This document shows positions 20,432 to 32,816 of a stretch of DNA of 64,000 nucleotides, piece after piece. Position 1 is the stretch's first letter, and every line of letters begins with the position of its first letter. The stretch comes from Lunularia cruciata (lineage: Eukaryota; Streptophyta; Marchantiopsida; Lunulariales; Lunulariaceae). Below the pieces are notes generated by a model that saw only the letters and a list, made by a program, of their open reading frames with translations, was not told the DNA's origin and did no database searches. The translations under genes were made by a program, and so were the position numbers. The stretch spans positions 59,557,089 through 59,621,088 of the forward strand of contig OX419761.1 in NCBI GenBank assembly GCA_948567375.1, in the 5' to 3' direction.

Positions 20432-22970
20432 CAGAACAGACTCTTACGGGAGAGGTGGACTAAGTGCTCTATGCGAAGTGGAATCCTTCTTCTTGCAAGA
20501 TTGTATTGTGAACTTTACAGCCTAAGGCTGATGTGGCACAAGGCTAATATACTATGGTAGACTTCTTCTTTAGCGGTGTGTTAAATAGCATGATTGAAAA
20601 TTGCAACACTTGAATAGTTGTTGAGGAATCAATGCTTCTATGTGGATCATCACATTGACTCCATATCTAGTCCATATTACTAAAACCTCAATCATTGATG
20701 TATTAATAAAAGAACTGTAAGTGGCATACCAAGGAGGCCAAAGGATTTATATTGGTGATAGACCTTTGAATTGTCATTGAGTGTAAATGTCTAAAGGGGA
20801 TTTCCTTCCTTGAATGGAACTATGACTTGCTAGGGAGCCCCTACCACATCACCTCCTTGTATTGGGTAATGGCTGGCCATGCAAGGATTGTAATATCACT
20901 TTCTTCACCCTACTATACTCCCAATTTCCACCACAAGACAAGATAACCCAAGTTACATTTTTGGCTCCACCACAAGTTGATTCATATGACCTCTCCACTT
21001 CCTTCTATAGTGCTCTTTGGTTGTGTCTACTTATTGCTACCCGATGAGGCCGTAGTTTTTTTAGTTTGGGGCAAGCATTAGCTCCCACTCTCATCAACAA
21101 GGTTGTTTTAAACTTGGAGGAGACAATAATCCTTTTATCCCCAAACAAACAATTAAGTGCAAAGAAAACATCACCTTCAAACCAAGTAATATTTCCATTG
21201 ATGGCAAGTACTTCTTCCCAAGGACACCCATCTACCTCAACTTCACACCCTACAATAGTACACTCTCCTAAAACAACACATACTCCAATTTTTGCAGTCC
21301 TTCCTACTTCAATTGCATTGACTTCCATGGCCAAAGGAGGAACTAATTGCTTCCACCTAGAATGGTAGTATTTATAGGACAAGAAGACTTTGAATTGGTT
21401 GTCCAAATGCTTGAAATCATTTACATGGCACAAAACATCTTGGATGATGATGCTATGGCATGACAAATTGGCCAAAGTTTATAAACATTGTGCTATAGTG
21501 GTTTAGTGGCCTTAGCCCTACCACACAAATGAACTATGGTTAATATGGGCCAAAGGACAATAAGAATATATCTCACCATGACAACAAGAACAACTTAGGA
21601 ATAAAATAAAACAACTTTGCAAAGGACACAATGAAACCATGGAGGCGTTTATTCAAAGGTTCCAATACATATCTTCAATGATCATACTAGCTCCAAACTA
21701 AAAAATAGCCCTCAATTGGTTTAAGGATGATCTACCTAAGGATATTCAAATCTACAAAAAGGCTACAACTCTAGCCCTAACATTCAAAGAAGCACGCTAT
21801 TGGGTCAAGCTGAGCAAGATAGGGCCTAAACAGATCCATGCCTATTCTACCAAGTGTAATGTATAACCCATATGTTGTCTTTTAGGGATTCTGGCAATTT
21901 TACTACTTCTATGGGGGGAATTCTATAGCCACAACATGCCCTATATGTGGTGTTGAAATCAATACCAATATACAATCAACAGCCTGCAACACCTACCACA
22001 ATAATTCCTATAACACCTCTAGCACTTCATGCTCCGATAACTACATTGATCCCCACAAAAAAATCTATAATGGAGGAAATCTTGGTCAAGTTGGAATGCC
22101 TTGAGACTTTCACTACACACAACAAGAGATTTAGTTAACTAGAAATAAATCTAGTTTACACTACTACCAAGGAAAAATCTCTTGTACATGATGCTTGGGA
22201 CGGGGGCACACTCATACCTATTATGCTACCCCAAAAATTCCAAATTTTTGCATCTGTTAGGGAAGGTATGGACATATAATGGAAAATTGTAGAACATGAT
22301 GAAGGTGCCAAGAACCTTGTGAAGAAAGAACTCACATAGTGGATACTATCTTGGCACAAAATACCTTCAACCAGCACTTATTGGATCCACCTTCCAAGAA
22401 GGAAGAGGAAATGGATGAAGGCGTGGGCCAATTGGTCATGATATTTGTTGTCATATATGTACCAAAATCATTATGCAAACCAATGCCGCAACAAACGTGC
22501 ACATTGCACATTCTACTCTAGAGTGCATATTTTGACACAATGTCCAAACTCCTAGAACTTCATCACTTAGGCACATGGAGTGCCCCTACAAAATGAAAAC
22601 CTAATAACATCAACCCTAATAGGAATGTGCATTTCATCACCATTGAAGAAGTTCCCCACGGAGAGAATGTATCAAATAAGGATAATGTCCCACTAAAGGC
22701 CAATATGTTCCTCAAAATGAAATCCTATACTTATGTAGTACCCAATCCAGCTAGTACTTTTGGCTCGAAAGACTACTCTATGGAATCCGACAATAAGCTA
22801 ATATGGGAGGAGACCTTGCCACTTGTCTTCAAAATGTATCCCACTGCAATTCCTTTATTAGGTATCATGGCAAAGCAACCCTTTACTTCCTTCATACACA
22901 ACTACAATATCATTGCCAATTTGGCTAACACTCAAGCAAACATCATTCTCAAACAACTCTAGATGGTATC
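20432..22970 (+). pseudogene. J: gag region with degraded zinc knuckle
   Basis: One plus-strand frame carries 20862-21047 and 21066-21368 (a Pro/Ser/Thr-rich segment) and then, at 21582-21850, QEQLRNKIKQLCKGHNETME, FIQRFQYISSMI, LNWFKDDLPKDIQIYK and LTFKEARYWVKL. That is the typical retrotransposon Gag pattern (NE..x..Y..RF.x.L, then W...LP..IQ, then T..EA). Further on, GHIMENCRT at about 22263-22300 is the end of a CCHC knuckle. Stops interrupt it several times. 20432-20860 is a leader where I see nothing else. The 156-codon antisense frame 21005-21475 is rejected as a shadow. Confidence 0.7.
22627..22962 (+). pseudogene. J: ORF between gag and protease
   Basis: 111 open codons starting MHFITIEEVPHGENVSNKDN and ending in TQANIILKQL, right at the F insertion. 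This is the position of the gag-protease spacer in plant Ty3/gypsy elements. I do not recognise a domain. The reading resumes beyond F at 32817. Confidence 0.5.
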
Positions 22971-23420
22971 TATAAAAGAACAAGGAGAGACATAGGGAAT
23001 AGAAGATCACATTGGGACTCTTGAATTAATGAAAATATGAATGCCTAGCATGAGCTTGGGCTTTGGTATTTATGGAGAACATACAAGACTCTTGAGAAGC
23101 TTCTCACAAAGCTTAAAAAAAGGTGCAAGCTAAGCTAACAAAAAAGCTTCTCAAGAAGCTCCCTTCTAGAAGTTGCCAACTTGGCATGAAAGCTAAGCTA
23201 GTTAGGAAACTTCCTTCTAGAAGCCACCTTCTTGGCATGCAAGCTAAGTTTCCCAAGAAACTTCCTTCTAAAAGTCACCACTTGGCAAACACATTACCTG
23301 ATACTTGGAAAGTACCAAGTAGCTTCCTTGATGCTTCTAGAATATTTTTATCATTCTTGGCTACTTTGGCCTATTTGCTATTTTATTAGTCTTGACTAAC
23401 TTGTCTATAAACTCCATATT
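22971..23420 (-). repeat. F 3' LTR
   Basis: About 450 bp. Landmarks shared with the B LTR are atgcctagcatgagc, a tatttat TATA segment and repeated GAAGCTTC units at about 23093 and 23144. The right edge is worn (ccatattctcctattg instead of ..gttaca). Confidence 0.85.
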
Positions 23421-23959
23421 CTCCTATTGCTAGTTGGTGATGTTCTCATTACCATGGAAGCTTCAAGCTCCTAGATGGCCATTTATGCATTTTGGAGATG
23501 AGAATGAGGCTCCCTAGTAGCATCATGAAGAGAATAACCTTTCCTAAGGGCTTTATACTCAATATGTTGTTGTCAGCCATGTTGAATGTAGCAATGTGCA
23601 AGGATGGAATCAAATTCATACTCTTCATGATTGTTCATAGGGACAAGAAAAGGAGCGGATTGGCCAAGAGAAGGAAATGAAGATGGATTAGAATCAAAGG
23701 GTTTCAACTTGAAAATATGAAAGGTATGGTAGATTCACATATGACAAGTCAAGTCAATAAGAAAAAGGAGAAATGATTTTGGTGAGATAAAATAGACCTA
23801 TCTAATAAGGAGTAATTTTACAAAGTTGGGTATCAAGTGGGAGAGGTAGTTTACTAGAAGAAATCATGATCATTTCACCAAGTTAAAAAGTAAGATCATG
23901 ATGATGTTGGTCTGTATATTGTTTTTGATAACTTTGAGCAACAAGGAGATGAGATTTGG

Positions 23960-24747
23960 CTTGTTGTAGTGATTGGGATATTGTGGTCAAGATGGTAGAA
24001 GTATGAGGGACATGAGATGGAGGAGGAGCAAGAAGGGAATTTGGAACAAGTGAATCTTAGATAAAGTTAAGGAAAAAAAAAAGAATCTGGTGCTTACTTG
24101 CTTGGAGTTGTTGTGGGCAAACTCAGCAATTGCAAGACATTTATCCCAATTGGTATAATGAACATTGATAAAAGCATAAATTATATCTTTTAAGGCATGA
24201 TTTTCATATTTGGTTTGTCCATCAATTTGAGGATGATAGGCCATGACAAAGCAAGCTTAGTGCTGACTAGCTAGAAGAGTACTTGCCAATTTTTTTTGGT
24301 GAATCAAGGATCATAGTTGGATATGACTACACAAGGCATCCCATGGTACTTGAAGATATTTTCAAAGTAGATCTGAGCTATTTTGGAGTATATCAAATGT
24401 TGGTGCAAATGGATTTGTTTATTAAGTTTATCAACAAACACCATGATTATTGTATACCCTTGCTTTATCTTGAGCAAAGATGTGATGAGATCTAGCTCAT
24501 GTGTGTCTATTCAGAAATGGAATGGAAAGTGGTTGAAGGAGTCCACTCAAGTTTGGTTACTAGCCTTGTTGCATTGGCACCACAAGGTGTCCCACAAGAT
24601 TAGACAAACTCTCAACCTCTCATGCCATGTTAGGCCACCACCATTTGCATTGTAGGGTACCCAAGATCTTGTCCATACCCATGTGACCAAAAAATTGGTA
24701 AGTCATGGGTTTCATAAATAAGCACAAGTCATAGATCATCCATGGTT
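23960..24747 (-). pseudogene. F: integrase core and C-terminal domain
   Basis: The open part 23987-24244 reads MAYHPQIDGQTKYENHALKD, then IYAFINVHYTNWD, AIAEFAHNNSK. This is the distal part of the DDE core, where the catalytic Glu of GQTE is Lys. The proximal core (24250-24560) is visible only through stops. 23421-23959 covers the C-terminal domain and a barely recognisable chromodomain. Confidence 0.8.
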
Positions 24748-25533
24748 AGGACTGTATCACTTTTGCGGTAATCAGGTAAATAAAGTTTTTTCACATAGAG
24801 ATATGAGTCAGAAATGGTCTAATACAAAGTAAAAAATAACAATTTAGTTCTTCTTGGTTGTGTCTTTAATCTCTCAGGTAGAAATCACACCTAAAAGAGA
24901 TTAACAAGCACTAATTTATAGTCCTGTCATGAATTACACCATCATAATCACAATACTATCCAATCTTTACAAACCAACTTTGATTGTGATGATTCATATT
25001 CTCCCAAAGATGGCTACTTCACTACAAAACAATCTCACCTCAAAATTGTGGTCCATCCCTCCACTAAAGGCACATTTTCCTTGATCAAAATTGCTCACAT
25101 CAAACTCATGGTGGACTCAAAAATGCAAAATACTACCAACACTAGAATTCCTCTGAGAATTGTCAAGGCATTGCTTTGATTACACTTCACTCAAGATCAA
25201 ACACATAGCATGACGATCAATACTATGGAATCAATACCCAACAAGCTCAATGACTTGCACTTTGAATTTTCTAAACACTAACAAACACAAACACAAACTT
25301 GATACTCAAAATTAAGCTTAAATGACAAGCACTAAGATACAACACTTTGCTTTATCTTTCTTTGGAAATATAAATATTGAAGAACAATTTGCTACGAGTA
25401 CTTCCTTTAAATAAGCTGAGCACTCTAATAGTTAACTAACTACTATACCATTTTCTAACAACTTTACCAACCTATAGATTGAAAATGACAATGCACCTCT
25501 TCATATTTGTATCTTCAAATCTCAAAACTGTTA

Positions 25534-25863
25534 CTACTCCATTCTGATATTAACCTTGACTTTGGCTTCCAAACCCAATTCTACTTCAAGAATTTCTCCT
25601 TCTTTGGGTCTACCCAACATTGCTACATCCTCTACTAATTCTATCACTTCTTCACTACAACTTGCAATTGAGATCATGGGTAATCTATCTACATCATTAT
25701 CCTTTGACCCACTTCTCTCTAATGTCTTAAAAAGCTTGTCAAAAGTAACTTGCATTCCTACCTCTCTTAATTTGCATTGGATATCCTTCTTTGGCTTACT
25801 CCAAAGCTCCTCTAACTCCTTTCTTGCTACATTTAATATCTTGCTTCTAACATCTTCCTGCAA
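25534..25863 (-). pseudogene. C3: conserved C-terminal module with upstream helix
   Basis: 109 open codons: a Lys/Glu-rich lead (ARKELEELWSKPKKDIQCKL), then VTFDKLFKTLERSGSKDNDV, an acidic stretch, RPKEGEILEVELGLEAKVKV and NIRME. The motif order matches the other C copies, and this copy shows more of the upstream charged helical segment. Confidence 0.6.
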
Positions 25864-26272
25864 ACATTCTCTCCTACTTCTAACATCTTCCTATCTACCC
25901 TCTCCCTTAAACCAATCAATAACTAATTGAAATTTACATCATCTACATCCTTTCTTTCTTCTTCCTTGTCTCTTGCACTAGCACTTTCAGTTCATGTAGT
26001 CTTGCTTCTTCCAACTAAACTTCAGATACCGTGTTGAGCATTGCCTTCATTTGTAGTACTACTCCCTCAATTGTCTCTTGCCTATGTATCTTTAGTTTCT
26101 CTCTCCATTTGCAACTCCTCCCTATACATCTTCACCTCATCTTTCAACTGGGCTTTTAATGCTTTCTTCTCCTTTACATTTTGTCTGAGTTGCATTTCCA
26201 TTCCTTTGATTAAACCTCACAATCTTCCTCCTCTTGACTTTGCACAGTCAATTTTCTTTGCCAAGTTCAATT

Positions 26273-26957
26273 TGTAACACCCATTTGTGCATGTATGTTA
26301 TTGTGATATTCAATTTGGTAAAAAAAGTACTTGAGAGATATTATTTATAATAAACAAAGGATGGTTCTACATTAGTCATGATTAGCTAAAGTTATTCATA
26401 GCTAAGATAGAGGGGACCTTACTTTAGGGGAAGTAGAAAAGATGAGCACCACTATTTTGGATTCTAGTATGTTGACTTGGTATTATTCCTAGGTGTTTGG
26501 CTTTGAGGAAAGAGTTGAAACTCTTGGACCCACAAGCCTTTTTATTTCGGATTCTTCTACAATCTAAGGATAGCCCATGTGAAGGAATCCTTGACTTAAT
26601 GGTTGGATCAAGATAAGACCACATGCTTAGGAGAATATTCTCATGAACATGGATATTCCTTTAGCTTTTTGACTTTATTTGACTTTTAGCTTAATAACTT
26701 GAATTACTCCAATAATTAGTAACTTTGGTGCGTAACTATTTCACAAGTATATAAACTACGGATGAGGAAGTACTCATCATCCTTTCATTTTCAACTATCT
26801 CTGTCTCATCAAATTCTCTAATGAGCAATGTCTTGAGGCTTGGAGTGTTAGCCTTGGAGGAGTATGATGGAGTTGGGGTTCTTTGCTTTCTTAGTCCATG
26901 GTGTGCTACCATAATAGCCATCAAAGGTTCATCTTGAGTGAGAGATAGGCCGGCTCA
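26273..26957 (-). repeat. Solo LTR of the J family inside C3
   Basis: 685 bp in inverted orientation to the left J LTR: plus-strand start TGTAACACCC, end GGCCGGCTCA. It matches the other copies over its whole length and splits the C3 reading frame between about 26957 (VEKDL) and 26272 (ELAKKI). The flanking pentamers CAATT and TAGAT do not match, so no TSD is seen; inter-element recombination could explain that. Confidence 0.88.
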
Positions 26958-27707
26958 TAGATCTTTCTCCACCGCCCTTTTCTTTAGGCTCTCCATCTCT
27001 TGTCCCATGACTGCTGCCATAGCCTTCAAATGAATAAATTCCACTCACACGTCATGCACTTCTGGCTTCAAGGTCTTAGTCTTCTCCATCTGCTCCCTTT
27101 GATCTTCTTCTTGCTTTGTCATTGCTTTGCCTCTCTTTACAAAATCCTCAGTTAGGCTCTCAATCTCCTCCTCATAAGCCCTATTTTAGTTTGAAGTTCT
27201 TCTACTTTCCCTCTTTCCATGGATTAACTTCCTTCTTAACTCCAAACTTTCTTCACTCATGTATTGTACTACTCTCAATTCATCTTTCAATGCTACATGA
27301 TTTCCCCTCCACTCTTCTCTCTTCCTCTTCAACTACAATGGAAATGTAAAAAAAATCTTTGACAAGTACTCTACCCCATCAAAGATTCTTGTAGTCTCTG
27401 GTTCTTTGGGCTCTACACTCTTTACCTCTCTTATTGGAGATTTACCCCAAAATCTCAATTGTCTCACTCTATGGGCATCTCATCCAAGCTTTCTCCTTCT
27501 TCATCCACTGGGATCACTTTGCTAATTTTTGCAACAATAGTAGGCACACTTCTCTTTGATCTCTTACCTTTCTAGAAACCCCAACTTTGGCTTGACTTCT
27601 TGAGTTTCTTTGATCTCCATCTGTGGCAATTCCAAACACAAAATTTCTCCTTCTCTCATGCAATCAATCTTGGCATAGAACTCTTGATCCGCATCTTCAG
27701 CATCATT

Positions 27708-28690
27708 CTATCCTTGTTGCTGAACTTTTGATTCATCCTCACTTCCATTGCTCAACTTTTCACTTTGCAGTGTTAGCTCTAGTTCTTCCACTACTCTCAG
27801 GTGTTGGCCGGTTCTTGCATAATGCTCATCACTACTTTGGATATGTTGGATGTATTGCTGCTCCTCCTCACCCGCTTCTTTTTGTAGATCTAGATGAAAG
27901 TGAGCTCCCATCTTTCTTTGCTCTACCTCCTTCATTAGGTTCAACCTAAAGTAGAAATGTGCAAAAAATGGCACCAAATAGTGGGAAGCGGCTTGATCTC
28001 TCCAACACCACACCATTTGTTGTGTTCTTTGATGAAAACACTTTGCCCAATTCATCAACACTCTTACAAACATTTGATGGAAAAACATTGCTTGATGCTT
28101 CATCATGTATGTGGTTTGATTAGGCTTGAAGAGTGCCATCATCACCCTAACAATACTTTGGCTTATAGGGTCTTGATAGGTTTTGACCTTATACCCATTC
28201 TTTGTATGTGGCGTAGTGAAGGAATTGCAGATTTTGTCAATATCCTTTGTATACTCTCCTTTCTCAAGGAATGTAGCCCTAATTTTCTCATCAGCCTTTC
28301 TCTCAAGAACCAATCTCCAATCCGACTTTGTCCATCAAGCCAGATTGCCTCTCTTTCCTTCATTCTCAAGTCTTTCCTCCCATTCGCTTGCAGCTACTTC
28401 TGCCATGAAACTTGGAAACTCAAGGTCCAATTCCAGGTCAGGAAAGCAATCTGAAGTCTTCTCAACACTTCAATCCTAGCTATCATTTCTAACCTCCAAA
28501 TCATAGGATTTCTCATTGCAAGTGAGGGACTCTTCTTCTCACCCTTCTTTGGCGTAATGCAATCCCTAACTTGTGGTAGCTTGAAGATAATTCTACCATC
28601 TCCTCGTCTTGAGATCCTAACTCCCTCAAGATTGTTAAACATCAAATGATTGGATGGCTCTACTACAAGCACTCCTTTGGGTTGACTAAT
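27708..28690 (-). pseudogene. C3: N-terminal part of the C-family ORF
   Basis: The minus strand from about 28670 downward reads LAMRNPMIWRLEMIARIEVL, RRLQIAFLTWNWTLSF, then (28313 downward) NGYKVKTYQDPISQSIVRVM, ALFKPNQTTYMMKHQAMFFH, NWAKCFHQRTQQMVWCW and FFAHFYFRLNLM. It aligns residue by residue with C5 58292-58920. Where C5 has a stop (58343) this copy has Trp, showing that the C5 stop is secondary. A 201-codon stretch is still open. Confidence 0.7.
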
Positions 28691-29129
28691 TAGTGATTTA
28701 GGTTACTTGTGTGACATTTTGAAATCCCTTTGACAAAAATCTTGACTTTATAGTTCTTTGTTGCGTGGTTGTTCCTCCATCACTCTTCATTGATAATCAC
28801 ACTTTCTGCATGAGTTCCTCTTGGCACTGTCAAGTTTAGTCATTCGCGCCTTAGCCATTTTCTTGCTTGTACTTTCTTGGTTAGTAACTTGAAGGAAATT
28901 TGTTACACCATCTTTGCACCGGGTTGATCACCTTGAGGCAAAATTTCCTTACTTTGGATTTCCCAATGACAAGTCCAATCTAAGTTCTTCTTTCCTAACT
29001 CAAAGTCACTTTACTTTGGGTCTCAATCCAAAGACACAATTCTCCTTCTTTTAATGCCATTTGGGTCCAATACAACTTTGCGTATACAACACTTCTTAAA
29101 AGTATAACAAAAGAAATGTGGGTACCACA

Positions 29130-30640
29130 AGAACATAAATCTGGTTCTCATAAAATAGAAGGCCTTCCTTGAAGGAGAAGGTGTTTTATTCCTTGTTGTG
29201 TGCTGCAAGACAACCTTGTACCATTTGAAAGAAGATGCCTTATTGTAAAACAATCCTAATTTGATTTGGACTTTTGAGTCAATTGACACTATCTTAATTG
29301 CCACGGTGATGAGAAGAAGAGTCTTCAAATCAGGTCATCATGATAGGGTATTTGGGATGACATGAAACCTACATGAAACAAGGATTTGTAATTGGTTTGC
29401 ATGATCACTGTTTCCCCAGGAGATAATGTCTCCATACCTTGGTAGCATATACCATAACTTGCTATTCTTGATCTTGAGTAGAGTAATTCCTTTTTGTAGT
29501 GTTTAATTGGTGAGACATAAAGGCAATGGGATATAACCCATCTAGAAAATCTTGTTACAACACAATTCCAATGGTAAAGTTAGAAGCATCAAAATCAACC
29601 ACACAAGGTAGTTGAGTATTATATGGTTGAAAAATAGGTCTTGAAGATATCATATGTTTCAGCATTTGAAATTTTTCTTTGTGCGTGGTAATCCACTAAA
29701 AACTCAAGGTCTTCCCCATGAGATCAACCAATGGTGTGGCCACATGAGCATAGTTGTGGATAAACTATCAATAAAAACTTGCTAATCCATTAAATGCCAA
29801 CACTTTTATGGTATCCTTTGGAGTAGGCTAATTAGTTATGGCCTTGATTTTTCATCTTCCATCTTTATCTCCTCTAGTGAGACCTTATGACCCAAGAAGG
29901 TACCTTCCTTTTGGAAAAAAGATACAATTTTACTTCTTGCAATGAAACTTCTATTAGCGTAGTCATTTTAGGACTTCTTGCTCATGATTTGTGTGTTCTA
30001 CCTACATCTCACTATAGATTAAAATATCATCCAAGAACACCACCATGTACCAATCCAACGCCCAATGCTTTTGATCCATGAAGATTGTTTGAGCATTAAT
30101 GAGCCCAAAAGGTAGAAATCTCCATTAAAAATTCCCATATCTTGTGCAAAAGGTTATCTTTTGCATATTTTCTCTATCAATGGTAATATACCAATAGCCA
30201 ATTCAGAGATCCAACTTAGAGAAGTATCATGCTCTACTCAATTGATCTAGCAAATCATCAATTCAAGGCAAGGGATATCCATTCTTGATTACTTGTTTAT
30301 TCAGGTCACAATAATCAATATAGAAGCAAAATCCTCCATCCTTCTTTGGGAAAAATAGCATTGGTGCTCCCCAAGGAGATGTACTATGTCATGTGAAATC
30401 CTTCTCCAACAACTCCATCAATGTTGTTCAAAGCTCTTCCAACTTCTTTAGTGAGAACTGATAGATTGGTCTACTCATTGGAGAACTTCTTGGCAATAAC
30501 TCAATCTTGAAGGGCACACCACAATTGGATGCTAATCCCTTTGGAAAATCATCTATAAATTCATCTTCAAACCCTTGAACTATTTGATCAATTATTGCTT
30601 GATGAGACTTCTAGCCCTCATCAGATTCTCCATGCATAAT
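29130..30640 (-). pseudogene. F: RNase H and reverse transcriptase
   Basis: Sequence matches B 5870-7460 closely at DNA level: RNase H around 29300-29720 (caccatatggttgaa.aata landmark), the RT palm around 29980-30130 and the RT entry near 30400-30600. Few frames stay open beyond 60 codons, so F's pol is more decayed than B's. No intact catalytic motif could be read without crossing stops. Confidence 0.8.
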
Positions 30641-31100
30641 TGGCTTGATACACCCTACAAAAATAGGAACATCTTCCTCCAAAGCTTACTCTTTGGGTGC
30701 TTTATTGATAAACTTCTCATCTTAGGATTGAATCTTCTTAGATGTCTTACTCAAAAGTGCCAAACAACGCTATAGGTAATTTTTATCTTGGTGTTGTATT
30801 TGAATTTGTTGTTGGGTGCAATCTAATCAAACCTTATGACATTCAAGCCAAGGCAAACTTAGAATGACATAATAGTGTAGAGGTGCCACTAAAAACTTCA
30901 TACATTCCAAGTACTCCTTCCTAATTTTAAATGTAATAAGACATGAGGTACAAAATGTCAAACCCTTCTACCATTTGATATCATCAACCTACTTCCAATT
31001 ACTAACTGGATAGGAATACCTAATTCCTTTGTTTATTGCATGGACATGCAATTCCAGAATCAACCAAAATGTTACAACCACAATCAGATATCATACCTTG
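30641..31100 (-). pseudogene. F: linker and aspartic protease remnant
   Basis: 30670-30770 contains one copy of the 20-residue linker unit that B has about three times. 30830-31090 matches B's protease 7785-8078 (landmarks cctcatacattccaagtact and gcatggacatgcaattcc). The DSG active-site segment is shortened: B's ctaaacttccagaatcaacc reads as attccagaatcaacc here. Confidence 0.72.
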
Positions 31101-32322
31101 CAAGTGAAGCAAACTTGCATAAGTAGAGCATTCAATCCCATTAGAACTATTCAACTTCCCAATAGATGACTCAAACTCTCAACTGAGATTCTTCCTTTCC
31201 TCAATCATCACACTCCACAAAATCTATTTGAGCAATTTGTCAAGGTTGTTGATTCTTGAGTGGACATTTAGCAATATGATGTCCAATTTGGTTACAATAA
31301 AGATAACCACTATTTTTTCATTGTCTTTTTCTATTTATAGTGCCAAGTGTTCTCTATTAGACAACATCAATCTCCATCAATGCATGCTTTTCCACTTGTG
31401 TATAGTGTGTTGATAGGTTATGTGAAGATTGAGGTCAAGACCAAGTTGTCACAACCAAGGAATCAAAGCATTTAACTAAATATATGGTTTTCTCCAAGTA
31501 TTTGAGCTCCCACATGGTTACTTACCATTTGGTACATGACTTCAAACCTCTCACAAATTGATCCAAAGCTACATCTTCTAGTATATCTAGAATTTTCATT
31601 ATGGTGTTTTGAAATTGAGTGATGTAATCTCTCACATAACCAATCTACTTCAAATGTTTCCAATATATCTTGTGCAACTTGTGCAACATTTATAGCTTAG
31701 AGTCTCCTAATTATTGTATTCTTGAATTCTTCCCATGTCAAGATTGGTTCAAAAAAGTTACCATTAAGCTTGATCCACTTGGAATCACCATCATAGTTTT
31801 ACCACTCAATCCAATTGGCTTGAAGCCAAGAGAATTTATCTCTATTCATATTGAAGATTTGTAGCTTCAAAATAACATTCACAATCAAAAATAAAATTCT
31901 TGCATACAAATTCATTGGGGTCTGAAAATTTAATCACTCTTGAGATGGTGCTCATTTTACATGCTCTTGTTGTTGATGCTCTCTTTCTTCCAAAAATCAA
32001 GTAAGGTGCTTGGTTTGTTGTTGCATAACAATGATAATGTAAGGCATTACTGCCATGGCTATTATTCTATCAAATTATCTATAATTGTCTAAGTTAACAC
32101 ATAGATATAACATGTCCACTATTCTTCATATGTTACAATTGGAAGTATTTGGGGTTCATTAGACAAGGTGATCATATCTAGAAATTTCTATCCAAAACAT
32201 GAGATGATGAATTGCATGAAAAGAGGTTTAGTAATACATGGACACAAAAATCCCAATGGCTTGGAGGAAATGGATTTGACGGTCCATACATTCCATCCAT
32301 CTCATTCCTACACTAATACTAA
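31101..32322 (-). pseudogene. F: gag region
   Basis: A knuckle near 31250-31300 (minus) reads YLYCNQIGHHIAKC: as in B, the first Cys is replaced (Tyr here, Phe in B) while the other ligands remain. The rest (31310-32320) matches B's gag at DNA level with many stops. The primer-site equivalent next to the LTR (32305-32322) is decayed to TTAGTATTAGTG. Confidence 0.65.
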
Positions 32323-32816
32323 TGTAAAAGACCAAGGAGAGAAATAGGAGAATGGAAGATAACATTGGGACTCTTGAATGAGGAAAAATTTGAATGTCTA
32401 GTATGAGCTTGGGCTTTGGTATTTATAGGGAACAAACAAGGCTCTTGAGAAGCTTCACAAAAAGTTTCCTAAAATTTTCCTTCTTATAATGCAAGCTAAG
32501 CTAATTGGGAAGTTTCTCAAGAAGCTTCCTTCTAGAAACTATCTACTTGGCATGCAAGCTAACCTAGTTGGGAAGCTTCCCAAGAAGCTTGATTCTAGAA
32601 GTCACCTACTTGGTGTGTAAGCTAAGCTAGCTGAGAAGCTTTGCAAGAAGCTACCTCTTAGAAGTTGCCATGTGGCATACACATTACTTGATACTTGGAA
32701 AGTACCAAGTAGCTTCTTAGATGCTTCTAGAATATTCTTATAATTATTGGCTACTTTGGCTTATTTGCTATTTTGTTAGTCTTGACTAACTCATTTGTAA
32801 ACTCCATATTGTTACA
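32323..32816 (-). repeat. F 5' LTR
   Basis: 494 bp from TGTAAAAGACC to TTGTTACA. It has a TATA box (32420-32427) followed by four about 60-bp repeat units with GAAGCTTC-like cores (near 32449, 32506, 32570, 32633). It is longer than the B LTR because of an extra unit. Confidence 0.9.

Larger units (their letters stand above)
24753..29129 (-). mobile_element. C3: long C-family element, carrying a J-family solo LTR
   Basis: Plus-strand ends are TGTATCACTTTTGCGG (24753; the first bases after TGT are deleted relative to TGTGACAACCCGG) and GTGGGTACCACA (29129). Flanks AGGAC (24748-24752) and AGAAC (29130-29134) form a one-mismatch 5-bp TSD inside F; removing C3 restores F collinear with B 5855-5885. 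Subtracting the solo LTR leaves about 3.69 kb, the long C size. It holds both the N-terminal ORF region and the C-terminal module. Confidence 0.9.
22971..32816 (-). mobile_element. F: Ty3/gypsy chromovirus related to B, interrupted by C3
   Basis: Minus-strand element with LTRs at 22971-23420 and 32323-32816; the left one begins TATAAAAGA (mutated TG). Flanking pentamers GTATC and ATATT differ by two transitions, compatible with a decayed TSD. C3 (24753-29129) sits in the region between RNase H and integrase. Without it F is about 5.46 kb, like B. Gag, protease, linker, RT, RNase H and integrase remnants are in order on the minus strand, all heavily broken. Confidence 0.87.

Noticed and set aside
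21005..21475. 156-codon minus-strand open frame within J
   Set aside because: It overlaps the plus-strand frame that continues into a recognisable Gag motif; no family motif is seen on the minus strand.
26268..26962. 5-bp TSD around the solo J LTR
   Set aside because: CAATT and TAGAT do not match even with transitions.
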